Assembly (NCBI GenBank): GCA_018268995.1
Contig: JAFDVL010000014.1
Location: 62,001 to 126,000 of the forward strand
From: Acidobacteriota bacterium
Lineage (GTDB): Bacteria > Acidobacteriota > Blastocatellia > RBC074
Length of the DNA stretch: 64,000 bases
Reading direction: 5' to 3'
The position numbers were made by a program, and so were the translations under genes. This document shows, one piece after another, positions 16,936 to 26,281 of the stretch. Within the stretch, counting starts at the first letter, position 1; each line of letters starts with the position of its first letter. The notes beneath the pieces are model-generated. The model did not search any database. It worked only from the letters and a program-made list of their open reading frames with translations, and had not been told where the DNA came from.

Positions 16936-19900
16936 ATGAAAAGAAGTTTGCACATTGTCCTTTCGTTTGCCTTTGCGCTGCTCTTGCTCACAGCTGCGAA
17001 GGTATCTGCACAAACCAGCGGAGAAATCACCGGCCTGGTTACGGATTCATCCGGGGCCGCCGTTTCCGGCGCAACAGTCAGCGTAACAAGCCAGGCGACT
17101 GGCGCAGTGCGCCGAGTCACAACCAACAACGAAGGCCTCTATTCGTTCCCGTCGTTGCTGCCTGGCGATTATGAATTGAAAGTCGAGCAACAGGGATTCA
17201 AGACAGCCTTGCGCGGTAATATTCAATTGCAGGTGCAACAGACAGCCCGCATTGACTTCACCCTGGAAGTCGGTTCGGTCGGCGAAACTGTAACCGTGAC
17301 AGGTGGCGTGCCGTTGCTGGCGACCGAAAGCAACGCGGTTGGCACCGTGATTGAAAACAAGCGCATTGTGGATTTGCCGCTCAACGGGCGCAACTTCCTG
17401 CAACTTGTCGCCACTGCACCGAATGTCAGCTTTGGCTTCGCGCAAGCCGGGCAATCGGGGTCGCGGCAAGGCGGCATCCGCTCGGATCAACAAATCTCCG
17501 TCGCCGGACAACGCAGCTACTTTAACCGCTTCACGATTGATGGCGTCGAAAATACGGACGTGAACTTCAACACGCCGATTATGTTGCCTTCGATTGATGC
17601 CTTGCAGGAATTCAAAGTGCAGACGGGCATTTTCCCCGCAGAATTCGGACGCGCCACGACGCAGATCAATGTTTCGATGAAATCCGGCGCACGCGATTAT
17701 CACGGCGCGCTGTTTGAGTTTTTGCGCAACGATTATTTCGACGCGCGCGAGTACGATATTCTTGGTACAAATTCGGCCAACACTAAGAAAAATCCATTTA
17801 AATGGAATCAGTATGGTTTTGTGTTAGGTGGCCCGGTCTGGTTGCCGAAGAAGCTATTTGGTCCCTTTGGGTATGAAAACCGCGAACGAATTTTCTTCAT
17901 GACGAACTTTGAATCGTTCCGGCAACGCCAAACGCTTAACGGGCGTTACAATTTGCCGCCGACTGCGTGGCGTACAGGCGATTTTTCGGCCTTGTCGAAT
18001 CCGATCTTCGATCCGACGACTGGGCAGCAATTCGCGGGCAACAAAATTCCGACCAACCGCATTCACCCGACTTCGATCAAGCTCTTGGAATTCTATCCAG
18101 CCCCCAATCTAAACCCGGCAGCGCTGGGGCAAAACCATCAACAACCAAATGGTGGGCTGATTGATCGCAACCAATTCAACGGACGCGGCGATTTTATCGA
18201 GAGTGAGCGTTCCAGTTGGGCCGGACGCTACAGTTGGACGGACGAAATCCAACTCACGCCCGGCTTGAAGCTGAACGGCACGAAGCTGCTAACCACCGCG
18301 CGGCAGGTGATGGCGTCCAATACGCGCACGCTGACGACCAGCATCGTGAACGAGGCGCGTTTTGGCTACAACTCCTTCTTCAATAGTTTGGGCCGTGAAC
18401 TCGCGGGCACACGCGACGTGGTCAAGGAGTTGGCCATTCCCGGCGTGACTTCCGGGCCTTCCATCGCCTGGGGGATTCCGAGCATTTCGGTGCAAGGATT
18501 CGCTGGCTTTGGCGATGATTCCGAAGGGCCGTATGTCAATACCAACAAAACGTTCCAAGTCATAGACAACCTCAGTTGGACCAAAGGCAGCCACAGCTTC
18601 CGCTTTGGCGGTGAAGTGCGTTGGGATCAATACAATCAGGTCGGCAACCAATTTGCGCGCGGGGCCTTTTTGTTTGAGCCAACGGCGACCACGAATAAAG
18701 GGGCCTCGGGAACCGGCAACTCGTTTGCAGATTTCCTGCTGGGCTATTGCAAACGCTGCGAGGTTTCCGTTTCGTTGGCAACCATCCAATTCCGCGCCTT
18801 CAGTCAATACTATTACATTGACGATTCGTGGAAAGTCAGGCCGAATCTGACTCTCAACTTCGGCTTGCGCTATGAAAATACGCCGCCCTGGCTCGACAAA
18901 ACCGGACGGCTCGTCAACGTTCACGTGCCATTCGCCGATCAGACGCCGAATGTCGCGGACCTGAGCCGCCATCCGACGTTTGTTCGCATGGGCAGCGGCG
19001 ACTTTTACGAAGGCCTCACGTTGCGCTTTAATCCGGCCATCAAGGTGGCGCGCGATGGGCGGCTGGGCGAACGGCTGATCGCGTCTGACAACAACGACTT
19101 TGCGCCGCGTTTTGGGATGGCCTGGAGCCCGACCAGCAAATGGACGGTGCGGATGGGTGGCGGCGGTTTCTATTCGCAAGACACCGGCAATCCGCGCTTT
19201 GATATGGCGCGCAACCTCGCCGGTCGTCGTCGTGATGAATCCACGCCGACGCTGCTGGACTTGACCTGGAACTCGCCGTTCCGCAATCTCGGCGGCACGG
19301 TGCAGGTCAACAATCCGTACACGCTGGGCAATATCTTCCAACGCCGCACGCCGTACATCATTCAGTACATGCTAAGCGTGCAGCGCGAACTGCGTAATAA
19401 CCTGCTGCTCGAAGTGAACTATCTGGGTTCGGTCGGGCGTAAGCTGGAATCGTTGCGTGCCTTCAACGAAAGCATTCCGGGCACGACCGGTTCGGTGCTG
19501 TCGCGTGCGCCGTATCCCGAATTCGGGCGCATTCAGGAAGTAGATGGCAGCGGCAAATCCAGCTACAACGGCTTCAGCGTCAAGCTGGAAAAACGGTTGT
19601 CTGGCGGCTTGAGCTTCGTGTCGGGCTACACCTGGTCGAAGTCCATTGACAATGCCAGCGCCATCCGCAGTCACAACGGTGACACGCTGTTCCCACAAAA
19701 CAGCTACAACCTGGCGGCGGAACGGGCGTTGTCGAGCTTCCACACCTCGCATCGCGCCGTGAATTCCGTGCTCTACCAATTGCCGTTTGGCAAAGGGAAG
19801 CGGTTCATGGACACGGGCGGCGTGGCCAACGTATTGTTGGGCGGCTGGGAATTTGGCACGCTCTTCAACATTCAATCGGGCTTCCCGTTGACCGTGACGA

Positions 19901-20337
19901 CCGGGCGCGATCAATCGAACATCGGCGCGGGCTTTGATCGCCCGAACAACGTGGCGGGGCAAGTCGCCACATTGGACAGAGGCCAACGGACGCTCAATCG
20001 CTGGTTCAATACCGATGCCTTCGAGATTCAGCCGTTCGGCACCTTCGGCAATGTCGGGCGCAACACGATCATCAGCCCCGGCATCATTCAGTGGGACGCT
20101 TCGATGCTGAAGAGTTTCCGCTTTGCTGAAGGCAAGAGCCTGCAATTCCGCTTTGAGGCCTTCAATGCGGCGAATCATCCAAACTGGGGCAATCCCGGCA
20201 CGGGACAACCCAAAGAAATTCGGCGCAACGCGGACGGCACGACGACCACGATTGCTGCGAATGCCAACTTCGGCAAAATCACCGGCATGCGTGGTGCGAT
20301 GCGGCAATTGCAATTTGGGCTGAAGCTGATTTTCTAA
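16936..20337 (+). CDS. TonB-dependent receptor, Oar-like
   Basis: A 1133-residue outer-membrane protein: signal peptide (cleavage near VSAQT), CarboxypepD_reg-like domain (GEITGLVTDSSGAAVSGATV), plug region (DLPLNGRNFLQLVATAP) and a beta-barrel ending FGLKLIF. GAGGAGG at 16924-16930 fixes ATG 16936, although the frame runs from 16813. It keeps the LNGR motif in the plug, typical of this acidobacterial family, which the first receptor at 7644 lacks (SLPNIARN there). It follows the GH3 gene by 140 bases and is closed by a strong terminator. The ligand is presumably a plant-derived oligosaccharide. Confidence 0.92.
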   Translation: MKRSLHIVLSFAFALLLLTAAKVSAQTSGEITGLVTDSSGAAVSGATVSVTSQATGAVRRVTTNNEGLYSFPSLLPGDYELKVEQQGFKTALRGNIQLQVQQTARIDFTLEVGSVGETVTVTGGVPLLATESNAVGTVIENKRIVDLPLNGRNFLQLVATAPNVSFGFAQAGQSGSRQGGIRSDQQISVAGQRSYFNRFTIDGVENTDVNFNTPIMLPSIDALQEFKVQTGIFPAEFGRATTQINVSMKSGARDYHGALFEFLRNDYFDAREYDILGTNSANTKKNPFKWNQYGFVLGGPVWLPKKLFGPFGYENRERIFFMTNFESFRQRQTLNGRYNLPPTAWRTGDFSALSNPIFDPTTGQQFAGNKIPTNRIHPTSIKLLEFYPAPNLNPAALGQNHQQPNGGLIDRNQFNGRGDFIESERSSWAGRYSWTDEIQLTPGLKLNGTKLLTTARQVMASNTRTLTTSIVNEARFGYNSFFNSLGRELAGTRDVVKELAIPGVTSGPSIAWGIPSISVQGFAGFGDDSEGPYVNTNKTFQVIDNLSWTKGSHSFRFGGEVRWDQYNQVGNQFARGAFLFEPTATTNKGASGTGNSFADFLLGYCKRCEVSVSLATIQFRAFSQYYYIDDSWKVRPNLTLNFGLRYENTPPWLDKTGRLVNVHVPFADQTPNVADLSRHPTFVRMGSGDFYEGLTLRFNPAIKVARDGRLGERLIASDNNDFAPRFGMAWSPTSKWTVRMGGGGFYSQDTGNPRFDMARNLAGRRRDESTPTLLDLTWNSPFRNLGGTVQVNNPYTLGNIFQRRTPYIIQYMLSVQRELRNNLLLEVNYLGSVGRKLESLRAFNESIPGTTGSVLSRAPYPEFGRIQEVDGSGKSSYNGFSVKLEKRLSGGLSFVSGYTWSKSIDNASAIRSHNGDTLFPQNSYNLAAERALSSFHTSHRAVNSVLYQLPFGKGKRFMDTGGVANVLLGGWEFGTLFNIQSGFPLTVTTGRDQSNIGAGFDRPNNVAGQVATLDRGQRTLNRWFNTDAFEIQPFGTFGNVGRNTIISPGIIQWDASMLKSFRFAEGKSLQFRFEAFNAANHPNWGNPGTGQPKEIRRNADGTTTTIAANANFGKITGMRGAMRQLQFGLKLIF

Positions 20338-20365
20338 TTTAGCCCAGGCTGAAATCATTCAAAAT

Positions 20366-20420
20366 CGCACGGGGAGCAAGAGGGTAACTAACCGCTTGCT
20401 TACCCGTGCGTTTCTGTTTA
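20366..20420 (+). terminator. Intrinsic terminator after the second receptor gene
   Basis: Arms CGCACGGG-AGCAAG and CTTGCT-CCCGTGCG pair over about 14 base pairs with one internal bulge, followed by the T-rich tail TTTCTGTTTA. Confidence 0.78.
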
Positions 20421-20444
20421 AGTTGGTAGCTCAAGGAAGTCATG

Positions 20445-20514
20445 ATGTACGACAGGCGGCTCGCCTGTCGCCGCTCTGCAATAACCCCTGACAGGCGAGC
20501 CGCCTGCCGTACAT
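20445..20514. repeat. Palindromic REP-like doublet just upstream of the Mesh1 gene
   Basis: Two 25-base arms (20445-20469 and 20490-20514) are inverted copies with 24 of 25 bases matching; each arm is itself a hairpin (CAGGCGGCTCGCCTG). The outer ends read ATGTAC and GTACAT. It is the same architecture as the more decayed pair at 26282-26380. It ends 6 bases before the Shine-Dalgarno sequence of the next gene, so it lies in that gene's 5' leader. Confidence 0.8.
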
Positions 20515-20530
20515 TTTCTGAGGAGGAACG

Positions 20531-21094
20531 ATGGCATCTGTTAGTGACTTTACTAAACTTCTCAAGGCGATTCATTTCGCTGCTCTCAAGCATCGGGATC
20601 AACGCCGGAAAGATGTCGAAGCTTCGCCGTACATTAACCATCCCATCGAAGTAGCCGAAACCATTGCTCGTGTTGGGCAGGTGACGGATTTGGTCGTGTT
20701 GCAAAGTGCGATTTTGCACGACACGGTTGAGGATACGCTCACGACACCCGAAGAAATTGAGGAACATTTTGGCCTTGAGGTTCGCCGCGTTGTCGAAGAA
20801 GTAACCGATGACAAAAGCCTGCCGAAAGCGACGCGCAAACAGCTTCAGATTGACCATGCGCCGCACCTCTCAACGCGTGCCCAATTGGTGAAACTGGCGG
20901 ACAAGATTTCAAACGTGCGAGCCGTCACCGAAACCCCACCTGCGGATTGGCCACTGGAACGTCGCGTGGCCTATCTGGATTGGACGGAAAATGTGGTGGC
21001 GGGGCTGCGCGGGTGTAATGCGCCGCTGGAAAATCTCTACGATCAGCTCTTGTCGCAAGGGCGTGCGGCGCTCTCAATCCAAGGGAAAATCTGA
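20531..21094 (+). CDS. Stand-alone (p)ppGpp hydrolase, Mesh1-like HD protein
   Basis: A 187-residue protein made only of the RelA/SpoT HD hydrolase domain. The metal-binding signature is complete: [27 protein letters not shown] (HD pair) and KLADKISNV. There is no synthetase, TGS or ACT domain, as in animal MESH1 and bacterial small alarmone hydrolases, whose length is similar. It removes the 3' pyrophosphate from (p)ppGpp, or in some members the phosphate of NADPH. GAGGAGG nine bases upstream fixes ATG 20531. A palindromic doublet occupies its leader. Confidence 0.9.
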   Translation: MASVSDFTKLLKAIHFAALKHRDQRRKDVEASPYINHPIEVAETIARVGQVTDLVVLQSAILHDTVEDTLTTPEEIEEHFGLEVRRVVEEVTDDKSLPKATRKQLQIDHAPHLSTRAQLVKLADKISNVRAVTETPPADWPLERRVAYLDWTENVVAGLRGCNAPLENLYDQLLSQGRAALSIQGKI

Positions 21095-21129
21095 GCCTTA
21101 TTCCTTCTCCAACCGGGGTGATATAAATC

Positions 21130-21158
21130 TTGACAAACCCTTAGCCGTACGTTAGTTT
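21130..21158 (+). promoter_or_regulatory. Possible sigma-70-like promoter for the kinase cluster
   Basis: TTGACA at 21130-21135, a 17-base spacer and a weak -10 (TAGTTT), about 120 bases before the kinase start. The -35 is perfect and the -10 poor, so this is tentative. Confidence 0.35.
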
Positions 21159-21276
21159 CCGCCTGTCAATACAGCCCCTAAAGCGGCTTGATTTTGAGTG
21201 CTACGAGAATCTGCTCCCCTCACGTGAAGTATAAAGCCGTCATTGCCCGAAACAGCAGGAGACAGGCAGTAGGCCC

Positions 21277-23412
21277 ATGCAAAGAATAGATAAATACGAA
21301 GTCCTCGAGGTCATCGGACGTGGCGCGATGGGAGCCGTTTACAAGGCACTGCATCCGCAATTCAAAAAATACGTCGCGATCAAAGAAATCCTTGCCGATC
21401 TGGCTCAACATCCCGAAATTCAACAACGCTTCGAGCGCGAAGCCGAACTGTTAGCGCAACTGCCCGCACATCCAAATATCGTGATGGTGCGCGATGCGCT
21501 GGTCTGGCAGGGCAAGCTGTATCTGGTCATGGATTACATCGAAGGCGGCACATTGGCTGATCTTGCGCGACAGGGCGGCGTCAAGCCGGAACGCGCCATT
21601 GCCATCCTGGATCAGATTCTTTCCGGCCTCGAAGCGATTCACGCGCGCGGCATCATTCACCGGGATTTGAAAGCCAGCAATATTTTGCTGGGCAATGACG
21701 GCACGGCGTACATTTCAGATTTTGGGATTGCTGAATCGGTCAAGCAATCACAGGCCGGAGATGTGATGGCGACGGCGAAATGCGTTGCACCGGAAATGAT
21801 CGAAGAATCGCTTGGTCGAAATGCCGAGCCGCAGCAGGCAGACATTTACGCTGCCGGAATTTTGGCTTACGAAATGTTATTGGGCGAAACAAAGTTCCGA
21901 CATGCTTTGCCCGAAATTTACAGTACAGGTGAGGCCAGTCAAATCGCACGCAACTGGATTCAGTGGCATACCGATTTGGCGCGGCCTGCGCCGAATTTGC
22001 AACGGGTGGAACCGAGTCTTCCGTCTGCGCTGGCATCCATCGTCGAACGAATGATGGCGAAGGATGTCAATGCACGCTATCGCAAGGCCAGCGAAATCCG
22101 ACGCGATTTGGCTGCCATCAGCACCTTGAAACAAGGAAATGTGGCAATGAATGAACAACAACGTCCGGCGGCAGACGATGCAACAGTGCCGCTGTCGCAA
22201 ATTCGCAACACGCAGGTCTCGCGCATCGGGGGCACGCCGCCTGCGCCGCCTGTGCAACAACCGCCATCGGCACCCGTCGCTCGCGCCAGCCGCGTTCCGG
22301 TTTGGGCTTTGCCCGTCGCTGGCGTCGGGTTGTTTTTCCTGCTGGCGCTGGGCTTGTGGGCAATGAACCGCACCCCCGGCTTCACCGTCCTTGTCAAAGG
22401 CATTGCGCCGAATAGCGATTTGTATGTGAACGACATTCGGCGTGGCATCCCAACCATTGGTGCTACACAGGCTGGGCAGGCAGAAGGCGAATTGCGCGTC
22501 ACCGGATTGAAGGCGGGCGAACTGTACGCCTTACGTTTGGGCTGTGGAGAATTGTTCCGCGATAACCAACCTGTCGGAAATAACAAGGTGACGGGAGAGG
22601 ATGGGCAGGAAATCGTGTTGCAAGCGAAATGCGGCGGCACGGTGGCTGCGACGCCCAACCTGCCCGACGAGATTAATATCAAAGGCCCGCTGCGACTTGT
22701 AAAAGCCGGGCCATTTCTGATGGGAGCCGAAGATGGTTTGCCCAGTGAAAAGCCAGTACACAAAGTGGAGCTAAATTACGATTACTACATTGACAAGTAT
22801 GAAGTGACGAATCGCCAGTTTGCTGAATTCTGCCAGGCGACGAATCGTAAGATGCCGGTGAATCCGTTTTGGGATACGAGTTATGCGGAAAAAAATCCTG
22901 ATCAACCAGTGGTGGGCGTGACCTGGGAAGACGCGCAGGCGTATGCGAACTGGGCAGGCAAGTCATTGCCTACGGAACAGGAATGGGAAAAGGCTGCGTC
23001 GTGGGACCCGAAAGCAACCGACGCCGATCCGAAATGGAAACGTCGTTGGCCTTGGGGTAATGCTGCCAGTGGCGGTAAGACGACACATACCACCAACGTT
23101 GGACAAAAGTCGGCTAACACTTCTGCTTATGGCGTGATGGATATGGCGGGCAATGTTGCTGAATGGGTGGCAGACAACTATCAGCCCTACCCCGGCAACC
23201 AAGTCGCCGACAACGATTATGGCTCGACGCATCGCGTCTGGCGCGGCGGTCATATTCAGAGTGAGACGAAAGACACGCGCACGACGACTCGTGGCCACCG
23301 TACGCCGACATACTCGGATGCGGAACTGCAAGAGGGCGCGTGGCTCCTTGGTTTCCGCTGCGCAGTGCGTGCCGACAGCCCGAAAGTGAAAGAGGTCATA
23401 AAACAGAAATGA
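21277..23412 (+). CDS. Ser/Thr protein kinase fused to an FGE-sulfatase (SUMF1) domain
   Basis: A 711-residue two-domain membrane protein. Residues 1-285 are a Hanks-type kinase with GRGAMGAVYKA, Lys36 (VAIKE), catalytic Asp130 (HRDLKASN), DFGIAE and APEM, so it should be active. A Pro/Ala-rich linker leads to one transmembrane helix (about 340-363, VPVWALPVAGVGLFFLL). The outer part ends in an FGE-sulfatase/SUMF1-like domain (about 475-705; YYIDKYEVTNRQFAEF, SLPTEQEWEKAA, GVMDMAGNVAEWV, GFRCAV). That fold is usually a ligand-binding or non-catalytic module in such fusions. The kinase faces the cytoplasm and the FGE domain the periplasm. It opens the cluster with the FHA proteins, the likely readers of its phosphothreonines. 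Confidence 0.92.
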   Translation: MQRIDKYEVLEVIGRGAMGAVYKALHPQFKKYVAIKEILADLAQHPEIQQRFEREAELLAQLPAHPNIVMVRDALVWQGKLYLVMDYIEGGTLADLARQGGVKPERAIAILDQILSGLEAIHARGIIHRDLKASNILLGNDGTAYISDFGIAESVKQSQAGDVMATAKCVAPEMIEESLGRNAEPQQADIYAAGILAYEMLLGETKFRHALPEIYSTGEASQIARNWIQWHTDLARPAPNLQRVEPSLPSALASIVERMMAKDVNARYRKASEIRRDLAAISTLKQGNVAMNEQQRPAADDATVPLSQIRNTQVSRIGGTPPAPPVQQPPSAPVARASRVPVWALPVAGVGLFFLLALGLWAMNRTPGFTVLVKGIAPNSDLYVNDIRRGIPTIGATQAGQAEGELRVTGLKAGELYALRLGCGELFRDNQPVGNNKVTGEDGQEIVLQAKCGGTVAATPNLPDEINIKGPLRLVKAGPFLMGAEDGLPSEKPVHKVELNYDYYIDKYEVTNRQFAEFCQATNRKMPVNPFWDTSYAEKNPDQPVVGVTWEDAQAYANWAGKSLPTEQEWEKAASWDPKATDADPKWKRRWPWGNAASGGKTTHTTNVGQKSANTSAYGVMDMAGNVAEWVADNYQPYPGNQVADNDYGSTHRVWRGGHIQSETKDTRTTTRGHRTPTYSDAELQEGAWLLGFRCAVRADSPKVKEVIKQK

Positions 23413-24164
23413 ACAAACTCACTACGCTCCGGATCCGAAGAATTATTTGCGCTATTGTCGTTGGTGGATTGAGTTGTTGGCCGAGCCAAGCAAGGGCGCA
23501 AGGGCCTTCTGCATTGTGGGAAAACAAGGTGCCGGTCAAACGCGTCGAAAAGCCGAATCGCACGCCACCGAAACCGCGTCAGAAGCCCAAGCCGCATAAA
23601 CCTGTGGTGCAAATGACGCCGCTGCTATCGTTGCGCTGGAGCGCGCTAAAAGGCAGTTGGGCAAATGCGCCTGATCCTTCCAAAAAGGGCGTCGCCACAA
23701 ATCCTGAAACGGCTTTCAAGGTGAATGACCATCTGCAATTGGTGATGGAGGTAAATCAGGATGGCTATTTGTACATGATTCAGGAAAGCGATTTGACGAT
23801 GATTTTTCCTGATGCGCGCATCAACGGTGGGAAGAACTTTGTGAAGAAGGGGCAAAAGATCGTGATCCCTTCCAATTGCGACAAGGCGTATCAGGATGCA
23901 AACGGCAATTGCTGGTTTAAGGTCGAGGCAAAAGATGATGACCTGACCTTAATTTTCAGCCGCGACCGTATTGATGACTTGCCGAATTCTGCCGATGAAA
24001 GTGGAACGGTGACGATCAAAAAAGAAGTTCTGACGACTGTCAAAAGCGGCACCAGCCAGCAATTCAGTAAAACCAATCCTGATGCGGTGACGGTGCAATT
24101 CACGAACCTGAACAAAAACGATAACGAAGAACTGATTATCGAAACAAAAATCAAACATCAGTAA
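23409..24164 (+). CDS. Exported DUF4384-domain protein
   Basis: A 251-residue protein starting at ATG 23409, which overlaps the kinase stop by 4 bases (ATGA). A Sec signal (cleavage near ARAQG) is followed by a Pro/Lys-rich stretch (RTPPKPRQKPKPHKP) and a DUF4384 domain (about 95-225; FKVNDHLQLVMEVNQDGYLY, MIFPD). DUF4384 proteins recur beside kinases, caspase-like proteases and SUMF1 proteins. The basic Pro-rich segment may reach through or bind peptidoglycan. Translational coupling to the kinase suggests a periplasmic partner of its FGE domain, which is inference. Confidence 0.8.
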   Translation: MNKLTTLRIRRIICAIVVGGLSCWPSQARAQGPSALWENKVPVKRVEKPNRTPPKPRQKPKPHKPVVQMTPLLSLRWSALKGSWANAPDPSKKGVATNPETAFKVNDHLQLVMEVNQDGYLYMIQESDLTMIFPDARINGGKNFVKKGQKIVIPSNCDKAYQDANGNCWFKVEAKDDDLTLIFSRDRIDDLPNSADESGTVTIKKEVLTTVKSGTSQQFSKTNPDAVTVQFTNLNKNDNEELIIETKIKHQ

Positions 24165-24182
24165 AGACCAATGAGGAATGCT

Positions 24183-24944
24183 ATGAAAATCAAAGCGATA
24201 AGTTGTCTTGTTGTTGCCGCATTGCTGACCACCAGCTTTTCCGCCTCATCAGCGCAGGGCAAAGGAAAAGCGAAGCAGGAACCCGCAATCCGTGCCCGCG
24301 CCATGTTTGTCAGCAAAAAAGCCGATGGACTCGAAGTCAAATTAACCAACGAACGCGGCGAATTAATTGATCCTGGCAAAACCTTTAAAGCCGGAGACAG
24401 AATTCGGGTTGGCTTTGAAAGTAATTTCAAGGGCTTCGTCTACTTCATTAATGTCACACCCGGTGGGGTCACGAAAGTGATTTACAGCCGCGAAATTGAA
24501 GCCGATCAATCCTACGATTTGCCCAGCAAGCCGTATGCGATTGAATTCGATAAAGAACCCGGCACCGAAATTCTAAAGGTTGTGCTGTCCTATGAACGCA
24601 TCAAACCCTACGAGGATGCGCTGAAAAGTTCTGATGGTGAAATGGGCAAATCGGCTACGAACGTAGCGGATGAATTGGCCGATAACCCCAAAAAAGGTGG
24701 CAAAAAAGGCAGTGGCAAACCTCCTGGCGAAGCGGTTGGGATTGTGACCCCCAGCAATGCCTGTGGACGTGAGCGCGGATTGGTTTTGGCTTCCGGGCAG
24801 GAAGCACGTTGCCGCAGTCTGGTGCTGGCTTCGGGCAATCAATCCAAAAACGAAGGTTCCGTCGTGGCGATTTCCGACAAGCAAGGCACAAAATTACAAA
24901 CCGGCGAAGTGGCTGTGTTTGAGTTACGCCTGAAACATTTGTAA
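24183..24944 (+). CDS. Second exported DUF4384-domain protein
   Basis: A 253-residue protein with a signal peptide (MKIKAISCLVVAALLTTS) and a DUF4384 domain (about 50-140; FKAGDRIRVGFESNFKGFVY). A Gly/Lys-rich linker (NPKKGGKKGSGKPPGEA) leads to a C-terminal segment with a short internal repeat (GLVLASGQ / SLVLASGN). GAGGA before 24183 supports that ATG; an in-frame ATG at 24171 is the alternative. It is the paralogue of the gene at 23409, from which it is separated by 18 bases. Function unknown. Confidence 0.75.
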   Translation: MKIKAISCLVVAALLTTSFSASSAQGKGKAKQEPAIRARAMFVSKKADGLEVKLTNERGELIDPGKTFKAGDRIRVGFESNFKGFVYFINVTPGGVTKVIYSREIEADQSYDLPSKPYAIEFDKEPGTEILKVVLSYERIKPYEDALKSSDGEMGKSATNVADELADNPKKGGKKGSGKPPGEAVGIVTPSNACGRERGLVLASGQEARCRSLVLASGNQSKNEGSVVAISDKQGTKLQTGEVAVFELRLKHL

Positions 24945-24952
24945 GTCTATAG

Positions 24953-25031
24953 AGTCCAGGGAGTCTGGAGAGTCTATAGAGTCCTGAGAGTCTGATTTCC
25001 GACCTCCAGGACTCTCCAGACTTCCTGGACT
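24953..25031. repeat. AGTC-rich inverted repeat between the DUF4384 and protease genes
   Basis: Arms 24953-24974 and 25010-25031 are inverted copies over 22 bases with one mismatch, and both are built of AGAGTC/GACTCT words. The whole stretch from 24944 to 25045 repeats the same short words. It could fold in RNA, but it has no T-run and is probably a dispersed repeat. Confidence 0.65.
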
Positions 25032-25090
25032 CAGGACTCTCTAAACTTTTCTCCTGCCCCACAGCTCCAATCCTCATTTGGAGGCCGATT

Positions 25091-26257
25091 ATGCCGACAG
25101 ATTTATGCCGTTCTCGCGTGTTTCTTGCGCAGTCCCAATTGGCGGTGGTGTTGATAACTATGTTGGCCTGCAACTCCAGCAGTTCTGCCCAGCATAATGA
25201 ACTTCCGAATCGTGCCGTAGCCTTCACCTCTCAGGTACGCGAACAAATTAAGAAAGTTATTCCAGCAATTGGCCTGGTGCTGGTGAGAAGCGTGAGCGAT
25301 CCTGACCAAAAGCTACGACCACGCGGGTCGGCAGTCATTGTCAGAAAAGATGGCTTGGTCGTCACGAACTTTCACGTCATTGCGCGGGATCGCTCTGTCA
25401 AAGTTTTCGACGACATCTTTCTGAGTTTGCCAGCGGAACCGGGTGCTGATGCGGCGACTGCGCCGCGACAGTTCCGCCTCAAACCTGTCCTGACCAATCA
25501 GGATCGTGATTTGGCCTTGTTGCGTGTCTTGCCTGCAAAGCCGGAGGATCCGCCGTTGGCGTTGCCGTTTATCGAAATCGGCGATACGCAAAGTGTGGAA
25601 TTATTGGACGACCTTTTCATCATTGGATTTCCAGAAAAAGGCGGCACGACTGTGACAGTGAATCCTGGCGTTGTCGAAGGCAAAGATGCGCTGGATGATT
25701 GGATCAAAACCAATGGGCGTTTATTACACGGCAACAGCGGCGGCGCGGCAGTCAACAGTGCAGGGAAGCTGATTGGGATTCCGACGCGCGTCGTGGTGGA
25801 CAGTGATTCTGAAAAGACCTATGGCTCGGTCGGTTATTTGCGTCCTGCGCATTTGGTTGCGGCGTTGATTTCAAAGTATCAGGAAGCAGAAATGAATGCC
25901 GCCACGCAAAAGCCTGCTCCCACGGTTGCTGCTACGCCGAACACACTTGCTCCCGCCGAAACGAAAGCGCCGGGACTCATTTCAGTCCACGGCATCGTCA
26001 AAGCTACTTCAGGCCAACCGTTGGCGGGCGTCCGCGTGGGGTTGCTGGTTGTTGGTAAGGAAGTGGCTGCGTCGAATATTGTTACCTGGGGAGGATCGAA
26101 CGCCGAAGGCAAATTTGTGATGGAAAAGCCGATTGCGCCGGGGCGATATAATTTGCGCGCCCGTGTCGTTGGCTATGATGCCTTCAGTCTTGATGTTGAT
26201 ATTTCTTCAGCCAACCTTCCGCTGGTGATCGAACTCAAGCCCGCTTCTAAGGAATAA
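25091..26257 (+). CDS. Trypsin-like serine protease with C-terminal carboxypeptidase-regulatory domain
   Basis: A 388-residue exported protein. The N-terminus has a hydrophobic signal ending in a Cys (TMLAC), possibly a non-standard lipobox. The protease domain (about 50-260) shows the triad His95 (TNFHVIA), Asp140 (DRDLALL) and Ser216 (HGNSGGAA), as in HtrA/S1C proteases. No PDZ domain follows. Instead there is an Ala/Pro linker and a CarboxypepD_reg-like beta-sandwich (about 295-385; GIVKATSGQPLAGVRVGLL). It probably acts in the periplasm on proteins of the same cluster or on misfolded envelope proteins. Confidence 0.88.
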   Translation: MPTDLCRSRVFLAQSQLAVVLITMLACNSSSSAQHNELPNRAVAFTSQVREQIKKVIPAIGLVLVRSVSDPDQKLRPRGSAVIVRKDGLVVTNFHVIARDRSVKVFDDIFLSLPAEPGADAATAPRQFRLKPVLTNQDRDLALLRVLPAKPEDPPLALPFIEIGDTQSVELLDDLFIIGFPEKGGTTVTVNPGVVEGKDALDDWIKTNGRLLHGNSGGAAVNSAGKLIGIPTRVVVDSDSEKTYGSVGYLRPAHLVAALISKYQEAEMNAATQKPAPTVAATPNTLAPAETKAPGLISVHGIVKATSGQPLAGVRVGLLVVGKEVAASNIVTWGGSNAEGKFVMEKPIAPGRYNLRARVVGYDAFSLDVDISSANLPLVIELKPASKE

Positions 26258-26281
26258 TGAGTTGCTGAAAGCGCAGGCGAA

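Noticed and set aside
18289..20358. Minus-strand frames of 350 and 328 codons opposite the second receptor gene
   Set aside because: The plus strand has a signal peptide, plug and barrel in one frame; the minus frames show only Arg/Ala-rich shadow composition.
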